Assembly: GCA_030068525.1 (NCBI GenBank) | Contig: JASJOS010000016.1 | Coordinates: forward strand, 186,001 to 250,000 | DNA from: Xanthocytophaga flava | GTDB taxonomy: Bacteria > Bacteroidota > Bacteroidia > Cytophagales > 172606-1 | Direction of reading: 5' to 3' | Length of the DNA: 64,000 nt | Shown: one piece after another, positions 39,201 to 44,811 of the stretch | How positions within the stretch are numbered: position 1 is the stretch's first letter | Layout: the number at the start of each line of letters is the position of its first letter | Program-made: the position numbers and the translations under genes | The notes under the pieces: model-generated | The model's database searches: none | What the model was told of the DNA's origin: nothing | Seen by the model: only the letters and a program-made list of their open reading frames with translations

Positions 39201-39621
39201 TGTACAGCAAAACAAAGTGATAGACCTAACATCCTGGACAGAGTACAAATTTAAATTGGGTAAGTCAGCTCTATTCCGGATGTACTATGGCACAGCCGAA
39301 TACATTCAGGAAAATTTGAAGCCTGAGTTTGGCTCTTTAGGCCAGATTTATCCAAATCCGTTCCATCAGACTACTACTATTCCATTTGCCCTGGCTGAAT
39401 CAGAACAGTCCTACCAGGTTCGGATGGACATATATACCATTACAGGGGTGAAAGTTACCAGTCTTGTAAATGGTACATTTGATACCGGTTTGCATGAAGT
39501 TACCTGGGATGGAAAGGGAAGTGATGGAAATCGGGTAGCGGCTGGTATGTATATATGCCAAATGGAAGTTATGAGTGTAACCGGTAAGGCAGTATACCGT
39601 AAAAAGGTTATTATTCAATAA
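24277..39621 (+). CDS. Giant surface protein with 40 Big_5 (SbsA Ig-like) domains and type IX sorting domain
   Basis: At 5114 residues this is by far the largest gene in the window. A signal peptide (residues 1-21, ending ALAQ) is followed by 40 tandem Big_5/SbsA Ig-like domains that I counted by their opening motif (P.....SP.NGATNV..N..L...FSE.V.KGTG.I). They run to about residue 4561 and average about 113 residues. Most close with a DLAGN.FAGI...W.F segment. A non-repetitive region follows (about 4562-5020), with the LSVPLELE and RGWNQIGNPY segments often seen before sorting domains. The end (about 5021-5114, IYPNPFHQTT to MYICQMEV) is a type A type IX secretion sorting domain. It is probably a cell-surface adhesin or gliding-type filament. 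Units 7-14 contain near-identical DNA repeats, and the frame is intact throughout. Confidence 0.93.
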   Translation: MKKYLLPILILVLSYIPALAQKPVVSTYSPANGATNVQTSQNLVLTFNTTMKKGSSGKVILYNGSTKVDSVDVLSSAVTISGSQVTINPVNDLPKGQTIAVQITAGAFLSTVDSVYAGITDSNTWKFTTDGTNPAAVTFTPANSSVNAAVDANLRIVFSEKIRKGTGTITIGRQILLLNQTLETINIATAPDSVVSIVNDSILVINPLNNFPSLAQITVGIPASAIQDLSGNSYSGLSGLQWTFLIVDITSPGRLTYTPKNGATNVAGTANLILSFDEKVKKGTGNIVIRNGAAIVETINVASAPSTVLSITDSIVTINPVNNLPAAGNITVTIPSGAFSDLAGNNYGGNLLDSWSFTIDNTVPALVAGSLFPANSATNVSSNANLTFRLSEKVQKGTGNIVIKNGATTVETIAVTASNVTIANDSIITINPATDFPSSGNISITLEAGTFEDLSGNKFAGISTWAFQVADIVAPTLIASSLSPANNATNVAANSNLVFRLSKKVQKGTGNIVIRNGSTVVETIAVTASNVTITNDSIVTINPANAFPSSGNMSVSIGANTFEDLSGNKFAGFSSWSFQAADIIAPTLVTNSYSPANGATSVAADANLVFRLSEKVQKGTGNIVIKQGSTVLETIAVTSALVTISNDSIVTINPVNNFPSSGSVSVEIAANTFEDVSGNKFAGNTAAIWTFQSALVDATIPVIVAGSYYPAQNATGIPVDTILRFRFSEKVKKGAGKITILSGTTVYETINVTDPIVTITNDSLIAINPINNFPSLAKISLVLDAGSFQDLAGNAYAGNSASAWSFQTKDVLPPNRLSYTPRVGATNVLASSNLILSFDEKVKKGTGNIVIRNGTTTVETINVASAPSTVLTITDSIVTINPVNNLPAAGNITVTIASGAFSDLTGNVYGGNSSDTWSFTVDNTVPALVTNSLSPSNNATKVAVNANLVFRLSEKVQKGTGNIVIKQGSTVLETIAVTSALVTISNDSIITINPANDFPSSGSINVSIGANTFEDLSGNKFVGFSTWSFQAADIIAPTLVANSYSPANGAINVASDANLIFRLSKKVQKGTGNIIIRQGNTVLETIAVTAAIVTITNDSVITINPATTFPSLASVSVVVESGAFQDVSGNIFAGIASGAWTFQAVYIDTTPPFIVVGSYYPAQDATGVPVDTILRFRFSEKVKKGAGKITILNGTTVYETINVTDPIVTITNDSLIAINPINNFPSLAKISLVLDAGSFQDLAGNAYAGNSASAWSFQTKDVLPPNRLSYTPRIGATNVLASSNLIVSFDEKVKKGTGNIVIRNGSTTVETINVASAPSTVLSITDSIVTINLVNNLPAAGNITVTIPSGAFSDLTGNVYGGNSSDAWSFTVDNTVPTLVTNSLSPANNVTKVAVNANLVFRLSEKVQKGTGNIVIRNGSTVVETIAVTASNVTITNDSIITINPANDFPSSGNVSVSIGANTFEDLSGNKFVGFSTWSFQAADIIAPTLVANSYSPANGATSVAADANLVFRLSEKVQKGTGNIVIKQGSTVLETIAVTSALVTISNDSIVTINPVNNFPSSGSVSVEIAANTFEDVSGNKFAGNTTANWTFQIVDYINPTVISYDPADGTTGVMPTAKLRIVFSEKVKKGASGTIILDKGSVSQGIPVTGNAVVVQDSIVTITPPLALPVNTYVSVQITSGAFQDLAGNAYVGIPASDTTTWGFKTVSDTIPPTYTQLQPLDNATNVAANAKLVITFSEKINKESNGSILLVSSSGDSQTMPVNSSSVVISGTNSNIVTITPPKAFSSGATIYVLVVPGSFSDDAGNTFAGITDASKWNFKIADTQAPTLSDTNPSNGATNVTANTSLVMTFSEPIKKGTGNITVSQGTGNPTLTIDVTDSKVTITDNTVVITLPSALVSGATVSVQVPTTAFADLSGNVFSGIASGAWKFTVADTQPPVLAANGLDPADNATNVARNKILKITFSEKVQKGAGSIIISENGTPTSIAISNSNVTIADNVVSINYSAIKSGGFASGASVFVLVPYGAFADSTGNFFTGISNTTDWNFTIIDNTKPNYTQLSPANTATNVASSSNLVITFGEAVKAGTATANKIKIYQVGTSNPIETISANTTSKVLITGNTVTILNNAFPTSGVEIYVTIDAGAFTDLAGNVFDGISSATEWRFKVADGKAPAISTLNPTTGKSNVGVDDPLTIVFNEPIQKGNSGKILLFSTKNANQTVDISQVTLTNATTARIPHSSFLSNDTIYVLIFPGAFTDLAGNSFEGISSDQTWRFTTADIVAPEIASLSPITTASGVAVNTNLVITFNEAVKKSGTGSISIYQTSNNTLLQTISVADTSLLQVNGSVVIIKLSANLPIATSVYVLIDSGAFTDLAGNAFSGIKDPGKWTFTTIDTNAPFITAYSPTLEATNQPTNTNLSFTFNKDIQIGSGNIRLKVTGITNDVVIPVSNSAVSVRSDKRIVDVILSSFFPNGIPSGATVSVTMDEGTFVDLANNNKFAGIGSGSPWKFTVNDVIPPTLNIFTPTDNSTNVSVNTTLKLTFSEAVKAGTGKISIYQQNNSTPIVTLNASAGSGLPGNTITYTLPTLPSETSLYVLIDGKAFTDLANLPYAGISSTTVWNFTTGDITAPTVRTYSPTPGETNIGVNRELVLTFSEQVKKGTDGDITINNGGEIQRININNVTFGTSGIVTLNRSFSFKSGQKVYVLIPEGLITDLSGNSYAGITSDTVWSFTVIDNEKPTIESLSPTIGSTNVAPATTLSITFSEPVKQNSGTITILPQGSITVPNAGIVFSDDKRTITIPHTNFTAGTITVIIPAGTFTDLAGNAFDGITNWSFTVADVIAPTVQTTDPNKNAINVQPNVTILAAFSEAIKKNTGKITIAPAGGTTQSIDVTSSRVTIIGQNTISIQLPQNLPSGAKVTVTIPDGAFLDVENNRSVGYQWNFTVADVEAPVATLSPVNEEKNVSRNKLLTMTFSEDVVSGEDTISVYVNQVRKHIIPVSTLTPVGKIVTIPISGSWPSNADVYVLVPAGAFKDASGNNFAGITTSTGWHFTIEDYIFPTITDYSPLNPPDAPVNSSVTLTFNEAVKTGTGTIVLKPASGSSQTIDVTNTAKVKITGNTVTIDPDDFASNATIEVTIPAGAFTDLAGNALQNAKVWTFKVVDTDVPFVRVFSPEDDSTNVSVNALLKLTFSKPVKKNTGTIRVVVNGTAYPIPVNDAAVSISSDNKTVTINPFTSNLPSFPSEASVYVTMPAGVFVDLSSSANPYSGISSQTTWNFKVVDIIAPTVRTLSPDRQTTGVKIDEVISITFSESIRIGSATDTITITQSTGKVEKISVTDARVQISGAVMKISHTTLFDSEATVTVQVPASAVEDLSGNRLTSLIGWNFKAADIIRPTVDRLSPTPGQSGVATTAPLIMIFSERIKKGTGKIILTEVSNQQGNRTETMSVSNDSVQITTITVGNKTVSQVTILHKEFLSGATVSILMFDDVFTDLADNTYAGLTTADSWKFSVSDVVLPYIANKTPEDEATRVASSTEMVINFSEAMKRGKGEINLFLKTATGTTGRVINVTDTNLVRMKDGESTVIIRQSTAFPSNARVTVYIPDGAFTDLDGNAFGLKDTSAWNFTIVDYTNPIALTLDPHSTASDVGQDKILSIIFDKPVKPNIGFIRIFRTGVADALYTINVKDATQVSINSSNPNQILINPGPNGLLPSGSTLYVTVDAASFVDFSGNEFLGIGVDAWKFTVRDVIPPRVVTYRPISGTQNVAPDTPLELAFSETVKAIANKRIYVYVNGVVRDSVLATATQITNGTKVTIPVRSFNSEDKVYIRIPEGTFEDLVGNKYAGINDASTWNFTVADVNAPTATAFIPTPGSTYVKIDAVLSITFNEAIKKGAGIILLNEVSSTLSTTQTIGVDDPAVVIAANGRTVYITPPDGLPYKSNISVQIPSGTFMDLVGNAYKGVNSEAADKQWNFTTVPPPDNDPPLVSTLSPRDNAVDVPLNSQLIMSFNEPIFNNQQGTLTIGTQTLNFKDAGSYLKFSNNLQTGSYILTITPPAKLPPNTNVSVQISKGSIVDSVGNQFAGYVNDQEWNFLTADPSDTIAPIVQILDPDDGSSNVKVSQNMKIVFSERIRKGKGNIIINNNSVESVIPVSSSQITLNNNIVTINPDHDLAPGANVNVIVPSDAFTDLAGNQFVYKNKAGIPDPQDWNFSTLNSTVTTMPSVKQRIPDSGDTVSANTVRLTLIFDRKMKKYEGVIRVIVNSTVNTVDVEGSGVEVDASDSVKVYINFPSGFPVGATVKVIIPSSAFVDTNDNSFAGFSDSDPWTFYIEDKDPPTVNAYSPEVGAPKVAYNTNLIVTFNEPIKINESLKTTANVTIMQNDAALYRISFGSNQISVVNNMLIINPSGDLPKTSELISVLIDPNSVTDLSGNPFAGITDKRIWYFTSSAFIDDIPPGLISLNALDPAPNVKGVSRTAILKATFTEPIQKGKGSVTLVVDGVSTVLDVSSSQITTTDNQLIIKPSSAFEPLSKVYVLIGNGAITDRANNAYTGISDPTSWSFTIEQAPPVELTASEEELLVPDTVAVMEVQAQLSQRLPGISGKMYYRGITSADTTAWQTQDLTLQGLSFTGTITREMIDPDKIGLEYYFELTFDSTLNSNPSQTSILYAYHKFTKSGRLFSEGGALKAGSKTKEYEILSVPLELENTDISAVFRDDLGLYDIKKWRIFHYNTETMESQEYQNGLTQIEPGLGYWFLSRNQAGIDTLDTGPGTTVRRNRTNLFPIFLTRGWNQIGNPYRFDVSWDDVQSVNSSLDTTVQLFTYDDGYLNSTVLPKYRGGFVFVDEDTRIVVPTTLNQAINSGRTSSEVKSAFTEGALWEINFAVKANDVSYNLAGLGMHERAAVGKDKLDRIALPRLPQYLDIRFEHPEYFAKYFTKDMVPVKENFIWEFTVGSGLGTQDATFSWTNKLPENTDKKWILFDVQQNKVIDLTSWTEYKFKLGKSALFRMYYGTAEYIQENLKPEFGSLGQIYPNPFHQTTTIPFALAESEQSYQVRMDIYTITGVKVTSLVNGTFDTGLHEVTWDGKGSDGNRVAAGMYICQMEVMSVTGKAVYRKKVIIQ
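26390..29095 (+). repeat. Higher-order 1353-bp tandem repeat inside the adhesin gene
   Basis: Four consecutive Big_5 domains form a 1353-bp (451-codon) block present twice: roughly 26390-27742 (units 7-10) and 27743-29095 (units 11-14). Register is exact at several anchors: GTAGATACAA at 26431 and 27784; the unit opening at 26725 and 28078; GTTATAGTCC at 26051, 27404 and 28757. Units 3-6 before it are related but one unit out of step. Nucleotide identity in units 7/11 and 8/12 is near complete. Confidence 0.88.
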
Positions 39622-39665
39622 TATAAGCGGGGTTAGCAAGCTTGAATGATCCCGCATGAAGTTAC

Positions 39666-39707
39666 TTTGCAACACTTTGGTTATAAACAACGGCAGAGTG
39701 TTGCAAA
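39666..39707 (+). terminator. Hairpin terminator after the adhesin gene
   Basis: A perfect 11-bp inverted repeat (39666-39676 with 39697-39707) with a 20-base loop is followed by TTTT. It starts 45 bases after the adhesin stop codon and may attenuate read-through into the next gene. Confidence 0.65.
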
Positions 39708-39794
39708 TTTTCAGGCTTACATACAATAAATGAGTATAGAATCCGTACCATATAGAACGCTATCTTCAGAAAGGAGATAGCCACGACAACCTGC

Positions 39795-40631
39795 ATGAAA
39801 ATTTATTATCTATTTATACTGATACTGGTCACTTTCATGGAAAGTCTGTATGCGCAGACTGTTAGTGGAAAAGTTGATAATGTTGTGGTCAGTGTTGGAA
39901 GAGATCGGCCAGCAGGAAAGCCTGCACTAGTTTATACAAATATTATGTATAAAGATGAAAACAGTAATCAGTTGCTGGAGGCTTGGGAAAAAGGAAGCAT
40001 TTCATTTACGATAAAGAATACTGGAAAAGGTACTTCTCAGCGTTTGATTGTAAGTGCTGAAACTGCCAATGCAGATGAGGTCAAAGGATTGGTTTATCCT
40101 ACTGTAATACAGATTGACTCAATGGCTCCTGGCAAACAGAATACTGTTAGTATTCCAATAGAAGGAAGTCTTAATCTTTCAGCTGGCATTGCAACGGTAA
40201 CCGTAATGATCCGGGAAGAATACGAATATGACCCCGATGAGATTACACTGGATATCACAACTGATGAGTTTAAAGCTCCTAAGTTACAGATTACTGCCTA
40301 TCGGTTAGATGCTGAACAGTACCTGAACCTGGCCAATGTACCTGTTAAATTACGTCTGGTCCTACAAAATAAAGGTCAGGGACCTGCATCAGATACACGT
40401 CTGGACATTTATTTACCTGACTATGCTAAACCTACAGATCGTCCTGCTTTTGTACTAAACAATGTTGGACAATCTGAATCAAGAAATATAGAATTTAACT
40501 TTTCTGTCAGGGCAGACAGACTAATGGATGAGATACCTGTAAGAGTTGTTGTTATTGAGAGGCACCAGAAATACGGTTTGGATTCGATCTTGAAACTCAG
40601 GATAAATACTATATCTGGAAATAGGAAGTAA
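39795..40631 (+). CDS. Exported CARDB-like protein
   Basis: This 278-residue protein has a signal peptide (residues 1-20, ending LYAQ) and two beta-sandwich segments of the CARDB/NEW3 type. They appear as ISFTIKNTGKGTSQRLIVSAET (about residue 67) and KLRLVLQNKGQGPASDTRLDIYLP (about residue 182). Such domains act as spacers or adhesion modules in cell-surface proteins. It has no sorting domain or lipobox, so it is probably periplasmic or part of a larger complex. It follows the giant adhesin in the same direction and precedes a coiled-coil lipoprotein, which suggests a common surface function, though terminators separate the three genes. Confidence 0.7.
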   Translation: MKIYYLFILILVTFMESLYAQTVSGKVDNVVVSVGRDRPAGKPALVYTNIMYKDENSNQLLEAWEKGSISFTIKNTGKGTSQRLIVSAETANADEVKGLVYPTVIQIDSMAPGKQNTVSIPIEGSLNLSAGIATVTVMIREEYEYDPDEITLDITTDEFKAPKLQITAYRLDAEQYLNLANVPVKLRLVLQNKGQGPASDTRLDIYLPDYAKPTDRPAFVLNNVGQSESRNIEFNFSVRADRLMDEIPVRVVVIERHQKYGLDSILKLRINTISGNRK

Positions 40632-40659
40632 TGCTGAATAACCTGAACCTTTTCCATTG

Positions 40660-40685
40660 AAAGAGTAGTGTTTTTGCTACTCTTT
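40660..40685 (+). terminator. Hairpin terminator
   Basis: A 9-bp stem (40660-40668 with 40677-40685) is followed by a T run, about 30 bases after the CARDB-like gene. Confidence 0.75.
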
Positions 40686-40908
40686 TTTATTTATATTACA
40701 TCCTGATATACAAAATTGTATACTCCTTCAAAAGCAATAATTGTTTGAAATGAATGTGTTATTTTCTGTAGCTAGGCTATGCATATAATTATTTGCTTTT
40801 GAATATTTTCAAAAAAAGTATTTTCTTACATGAAGTTTTCTCTTTTTAGGAAAATAGTTACATGTTTAGTTTCTTAAATTAAAACACAAAGATCTGCTCT
40901 CACTCACT

Positions 40909-41781
40909 ATGAAAAATGTATTCTTACTAGTAGTCACTGTATTTGCTGCTTTTGCCTGTACTACTGTAAAAGATTCTGAGGATTATAGACAATTGGCTGA
41001 ACGAACAGCTGCACTGGAAGAACAGATCAGGGATAGAGAAAAAGAAGTTGAAGAAGTGACTGCCTCCATTGGTAAAATTGACAGCAACCTCATGAAAATA
41101 TCCGAACATGTGGAGATTATGGATGGCGTTAAACTACGTGAGATGGTTAAGAAGCCTGGTGAGATTGATCTGATGATAACAGAGATTGGGGATTATGTAA
41201 AACAGAATAATGAGATGATAGCTACACTGGAGAAGAAAGTAAATGAATCCAAGACTATCAATTCTGGGTTGAAAACGATGATTGCAATGAAAAATACGCA
41301 GGTAGAAGAGAAAGAGAAACAAATTCAGGAATTATTAAGTACAATTGAAAAAATGCAGCACGATTTTCATGGACAGCTGGCAAGCCGCGATTCAACCATT
41401 GCCAGAGTTCGGAATGAAATTAATCAGACTCAGGTACAACTGGAACATACTAAGGAAGATGTGCGGATAAAAGAAGAAGAACTGAATACCGGATTTGTTA
41501 CTTTCGGTTCAAAACAGGAACTGGCACAGAAAGGGGTAATTCAATCAGGAGGAAAAGTTATTCTTAGCAATCAGCTGGAGGCAGAGGATTTCACTCCTGT
41601 AGACATTAAAAGCACAAACGAAGTAAAGATTGGGGTAACCAAACGCCAGAAATTAGTAACATCACATCCAACAGATTCTTACTACTTTATTAAAACAGAT
41701 GGAAGTACCTATCTGAAAATTGTAGAACAGGAAAAGTTCTGGAGTGTCTCCAAATACCTGGTAGTCTTAACGGAGAATTAA
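40909..41781 (+). CDS. Coiled-coil lipoprotein
   Basis: This 290-residue protein begins with a lipoprotein signal (FAAFACTT, lipid-bearing Cys at about residue 17). A long coiled coil follows (about residues 25-195), rich in E/K/Q heptads (QLAERTAALEEQIRDREKEV, QVEEKEKQIQELLSTIEKM). A compact C-terminal beta domain (FVTFGSKQELAQKGVIQSGGK to SYYFIKTDGSTYLKIVE) closes it. Similar proteins are common but unnamed in Bacteroidota. The architecture fits a periplasmic or outer-membrane tether. It is the last gene of the surface-protein region and has its own terminator. Function unknown. Confidence 0.8.
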   Translation: MKNVFLLVVTVFAAFACTTVKDSEDYRQLAERTAALEEQIRDREKEVEEVTASIGKIDSNLMKISEHVEIMDGVKLREMVKKPGEIDLMITEIGDYVKQNNEMIATLEKKVNESKTINSGLKTMIAMKNTQVEEKEKQIQELLSTIEKMQHDFHGQLASRDSTIARVRNEINQTQVQLEHTKEDVRIKEEELNTGFVTFGSKQELAQKGVIQSGGKVILSNQLEAEDFTPVDIKSTNEVKIGVTKRQKLVTSHPTDSYYFIKTDGSTYLKIVEQEKFWSVSKYLVVLTEN

Positions 41782-41807
41782 ACAATACTATTATTTGGAA
41801 TAATCTG

Positions 41808-41837
41808 AAATCCTTCTTGCCTGAGTAAGAAGGATTT
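41808..41837 (+). terminator. Hairpin terminator
   Basis: An 11-bp perfect stem (41808-41818 with 41827-41837) is followed by TCTTTTT. It lies about 25 bases after the coiled-coil lipoprotein gene. Confidence 0.82.
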
Positions 41838-42100
41838 TCTTTTTAATAGGGAGAGGCATTCTCATAATTAAATGGTTATTGTATAAAAAGGGAACCAGAG
41901 ATAAGAAAAGAAATGTTGCAAAATATAAGCTTGTATGAGATATTAAATCTACAGACACCTGGTGATACGTTAGTTTACATAGTCAGTGTGAGTCAAATGT
42001 ATTTGTGAATGAGATGTCAGAAAGCTTAGTGCGATGTTATATATTTGTCGTTTACTTTAGAAGAACCCAATTGCTGTTTATATTCAACAACTCATCATCA
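41838..42100. other. Intergenic region upstream of dsbD
   Basis: The open frame of the DsbD gene extends into this gap to a GTG at 42005, but the added residues lack a signal peptide and are probably untranslated leader. No RNA gene is evident. Confidence 0.4.
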
Positions 42101-44248
42101 ATGAAACCTCGTTTTTTAGTATTTTTCTTTTTAGTCGCTTATAGCTGGTGCCAGGCACAGATTGAACGTCCGGTTACCTGGGAATTTACGGCAAAAGCAA
42201 CCAGTCCACAGGAGGCTACACTTACATTCACAGCCACTATCAAAGAAGGCTGGCACGTATATTCCCAGTTTATTGAAGATGGTGGGCCTGTACCTACATC
42301 CTTTACGTTTACTCCTTCTAAGGATTATCAATTGGTGGGAAAAGTTGAAGAGAAATCGACTCCGATCAAGGCGTTTGATAAAACCTTCAATATGGATATT
42401 ACCTGGTTTGCCAATAAAGCTGTATTTACTCAGAAGGTTAAACTTAGCAAAGCAACCAAGGTACAAGGTTCGCTTGAGTTCATGGTATGTGATGATACAA
42501 AGTGTTTACCTCCGGACCAGGTAGAATTTGCCATTGCTGTAGAACCTTTGAAAGGTGCTGAAGAAAAAACTGCAGATACAAAAACAACTCCTGAGAAAGT
42601 TGCTACTACTATTGCGACAGAAACACAAGCCAGTAACCCTGAAAAAAGTGTCGTTACAGAAAGTCAGACAGATACTGGTACTGCAGTAACTACAGAACCT
42701 GCAAACGGTGAAGCAACTGGTTCATCAGAGCAAGTAGAAAGCCAGCCTGTACAACAAACTCCAGTAGCAACTGTAGGATCTCCACAGGAACAATCTCTCT
42801 GGATCACATTTGTAGCAGGTTTGCTGGGTGGGTTTGCTGCTATTCTGATGCCTTGTATCTTTCCATTACTACCCCTTACTGTAAGCTTTTTTACCAAGCA
42901 AAGCGGTTCCAGAGCCAAAGGGATTCGTATGTCTTTGTTGTATGGCATCTCTATTATAGTTATTTATGTATCACTCGGATTGCTGATTACAATACTATTT
43001 GGCGCAGATGCTTTAAATGATCTCTCTACCAACGGTATTTTTAACTTTTTCTTCTTTGTGTTGTTGGTTGTATTTGCAGCCTCTTTTCTGGGAGCTTTTG
43101 AGATTGTCTTACCTTCTTCGTGGGTTAATAAGGCGGATATGCAATCTGAAAAAGGTGGCTTGCTGGGAATATTCTTTATGGCTGCTACCCTGGCATTGGT
43201 TTCATTCTCCTGTACAGGTCCTATTATTGGTACTTTGCTGGTACAGGCTGCTTCTATGGGACAATTGCTTGGACCTGCTGTAGGCATGTTTGGATTTGCT
43301 TTTGCATTAGCCTTGCCTTTTACCTTATTCTCTTTGTTTCCTTCCTGGCTGACTTCTTTACCAAAAGCAGGTAGCTGGCTTAATACGGTTAAAGTAGTGT
43401 TGGGATTTCTGGAGTTAGCTCTTGCATTGAAATTTTTATCCAATGTGGATCTGGCTTATCACTGGGAATGGTTTGACAGAGAAGTATTTTTGGTGTTGTG
43501 GATTGTAATCTTTGGTTTGTTAGGTTTATATCTGTTAGGCAAGCTAAAATTATCGCATGATGGAGAGCAAACCGGAATTTCTGCTGTTCGTTTATTTTTG
43601 GCGGTTGTGACGCTGGCATTCAGTTTATATATGATCCCTGGTCTGTGGGGAGCTCCATTGAAAGTAATTGCGGCCTTTTTGCCTCCTCAGCATACACAAG
43701 ACTTTGACTTATATACCAATAGCCTGGGGGGAGGAAGCCAGCCTGCAGTAGCTAGTCATGCACCTCGTAAATACAGTGAAATATTTCATGCTCCCCTGAA
43801 GCTCGATGCATTTTTTGATTATGAGGAAGGAATGGCTTATGCCCGTCAGGTAAACAAACCCGTTATTATTGACTTTACCGGACATGCCTGTGTCAACTGC
43901 CGGAAGATGGAAGCAACAGTATGGCCGGATATGGCTGTGCTAGGGCGGTTACGGGAAAAATATGTGTTGATTCAGTTGTATGTGGATGATAAGACCGAAC
44001 TCCCTGCTGCTGAACAATATGTGTCTAAATTTAGCGGAAAGAAAGTGAAAACCATCGGTAACAAGTGGAGTGATATGCAGGCAACTCGTTTTAATGCCAA
44101 TTCACAACCTTATTATGTGTTGCTGGATGCACAGGAACAGGTATTAGTTACACCACAAGGCGCCAATTATGATGTGACCAACTTTGTAAATTTTCTGGAT
44201 CTGGGATTGAAGAATTATTCAGAAAAGAAAATCGCCAGCCTGAAATAA
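42101..44248 (+). CDS. dsbD: Thiol:disulfide interchange protein DsbD
   Basis: ATG 42101 (MKPRFLVFFF) gives a proper signal peptide, so I chose it over the longer frame. The 715-residue protein has an N-terminal Ig-like DsbD alpha-type domain (VTWEFTAKATSPQEATLTF, IKEGWHVYSQF). A long Thr/Glu/Pro-rich linker follows (about 150-225), then the eight-helix membrane domain with its two redox cysteines (LMPCIFPLLPLTV and SFSCTGPIIG). A C-terminal thioredoxin domain with CVNC at residues 597-600 ends it. DsbD carries electrons from cytoplasmic thioredoxin to periplasmic thiols. The linker is longer than in the Escherichia coli protein. The gene is monocistronic and ends in a good terminator. Confidence 0.93.
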   Translation: MKPRFLVFFFLVAYSWCQAQIERPVTWEFTAKATSPQEATLTFTATIKEGWHVYSQFIEDGGPVPTSFTFTPSKDYQLVGKVEEKSTPIKAFDKTFNMDITWFANKAVFTQKVKLSKATKVQGSLEFMVCDDTKCLPPDQVEFAIAVEPLKGAEEKTADTKTTPEKVATTIATETQASNPEKSVVTESQTDTGTAVTTEPANGEATGSSEQVESQPVQQTPVATVGSPQEQSLWITFVAGLLGGFAAILMPCIFPLLPLTVSFFTKQSGSRAKGIRMSLLYGISIIVIYVSLGLLITILFGADALNDLSTNGIFNFFFFVLLVVFAASFLGAFEIVLPSSWVNKADMQSEKGGLLGIFFMAATLALVSFSCTGPIIGTLLVQAASMGQLLGPAVGMFGFAFALALPFTLFSLFPSWLTSLPKAGSWLNTVKVVLGFLELALALKFLSNVDLAYHWEWFDREVFLVLWIVIFGLLGLYLLGKLKLSHDGEQTGISAVRLFLAVVTLAFSLYMIPGLWGAPLKVIAAFLPPQHTQDFDLYTNSLGGGSQPAVASHAPRKYSEIFHAPLKLDAFFDYEEGMAYARQVNKPVIIDFTGHACVNCRKMEATVWPDMAVLGRLREKYVLIQLYVDDKTELPAAEQYVSKFSGKKVKTIGNKWSDMQATRFNANSQPYYVLLDAQEQVLVTPQGANYDVTNFVNFLDLGLKNYSEKKIASLK

Positions 44249-44270
44249 GGTCAAAACGATCTTTTATAAG

Positions 44271-44302
44271 AAAGCCACATGTATTGTAGTACATGTGGCT
44301 TT
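44271..44302 (+). terminator. Hairpin terminator after dsbD
   Basis: A perfect 13-bp stem (44271-44283 with 44290-44302) is followed by a T run, about 22 bases after the dsbD stop codon. Confidence 0.87.
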
Positions 44303-44811
44303 TTTGTGATATACCGATTGAATCAGTTATGCTCTAGTAAATCATCCGATTCGTTAGCAAATCCAATAAGTGGTAAATTAGTCAATTGAATGTGCTCGTT
44401 TTTAGGGAATATTACTCTTATATGCCTTGTTTGTAAGATTTTACGATATTTTAGCAGGAAGTCTTTTTCTAAAAAAAGTTATTTAAAATAGATAAAGTCA
44501 CTAAAGCCTATTCACAATCTTACTAAGTAAGGATAGAGATTATATAAATCCTATTTTGGATTTCTCTGGTGAGCAGTATTTACGTTATAGAAACTAAAAT
44601 TAGCTGCTGGTAAGATGTAATGTATTCTTACTAATGGAGAGATATAAGGTTTATTAACAAAGTAGACCAATTGATAATCATCTGTATATGTAATTGTGTA
44701 GTGGTCTTGTTTTAGGAGAAAATATAAAGAGCTGTATATTTGATGGCGAAAAAGTCTCTAAAGCAACATTTAAAATGGTCATTTTTGTTTAAAACAAAGA
44801 ATTGCTCTTTT
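44303..44811. other. Intergenic region
   Basis: A stretch of about 500 AT-rich bases with no gene or RNA that I can support. The next gene's frame extends back to 44740, but a good lipoprotein signal begins only at 44812. Confidence 0.4.

Noticed and set aside
42005-42100. GTG start for DsbD at 42005
   Set aside because: It would place 32 extra residues before a good signal peptide.
42162-43619. Several frames of 76-159 codons within the dsbD region
   Set aside because: They lie inside the dsbD frame on either strand and lack family patterns; dsbD is a firm call.
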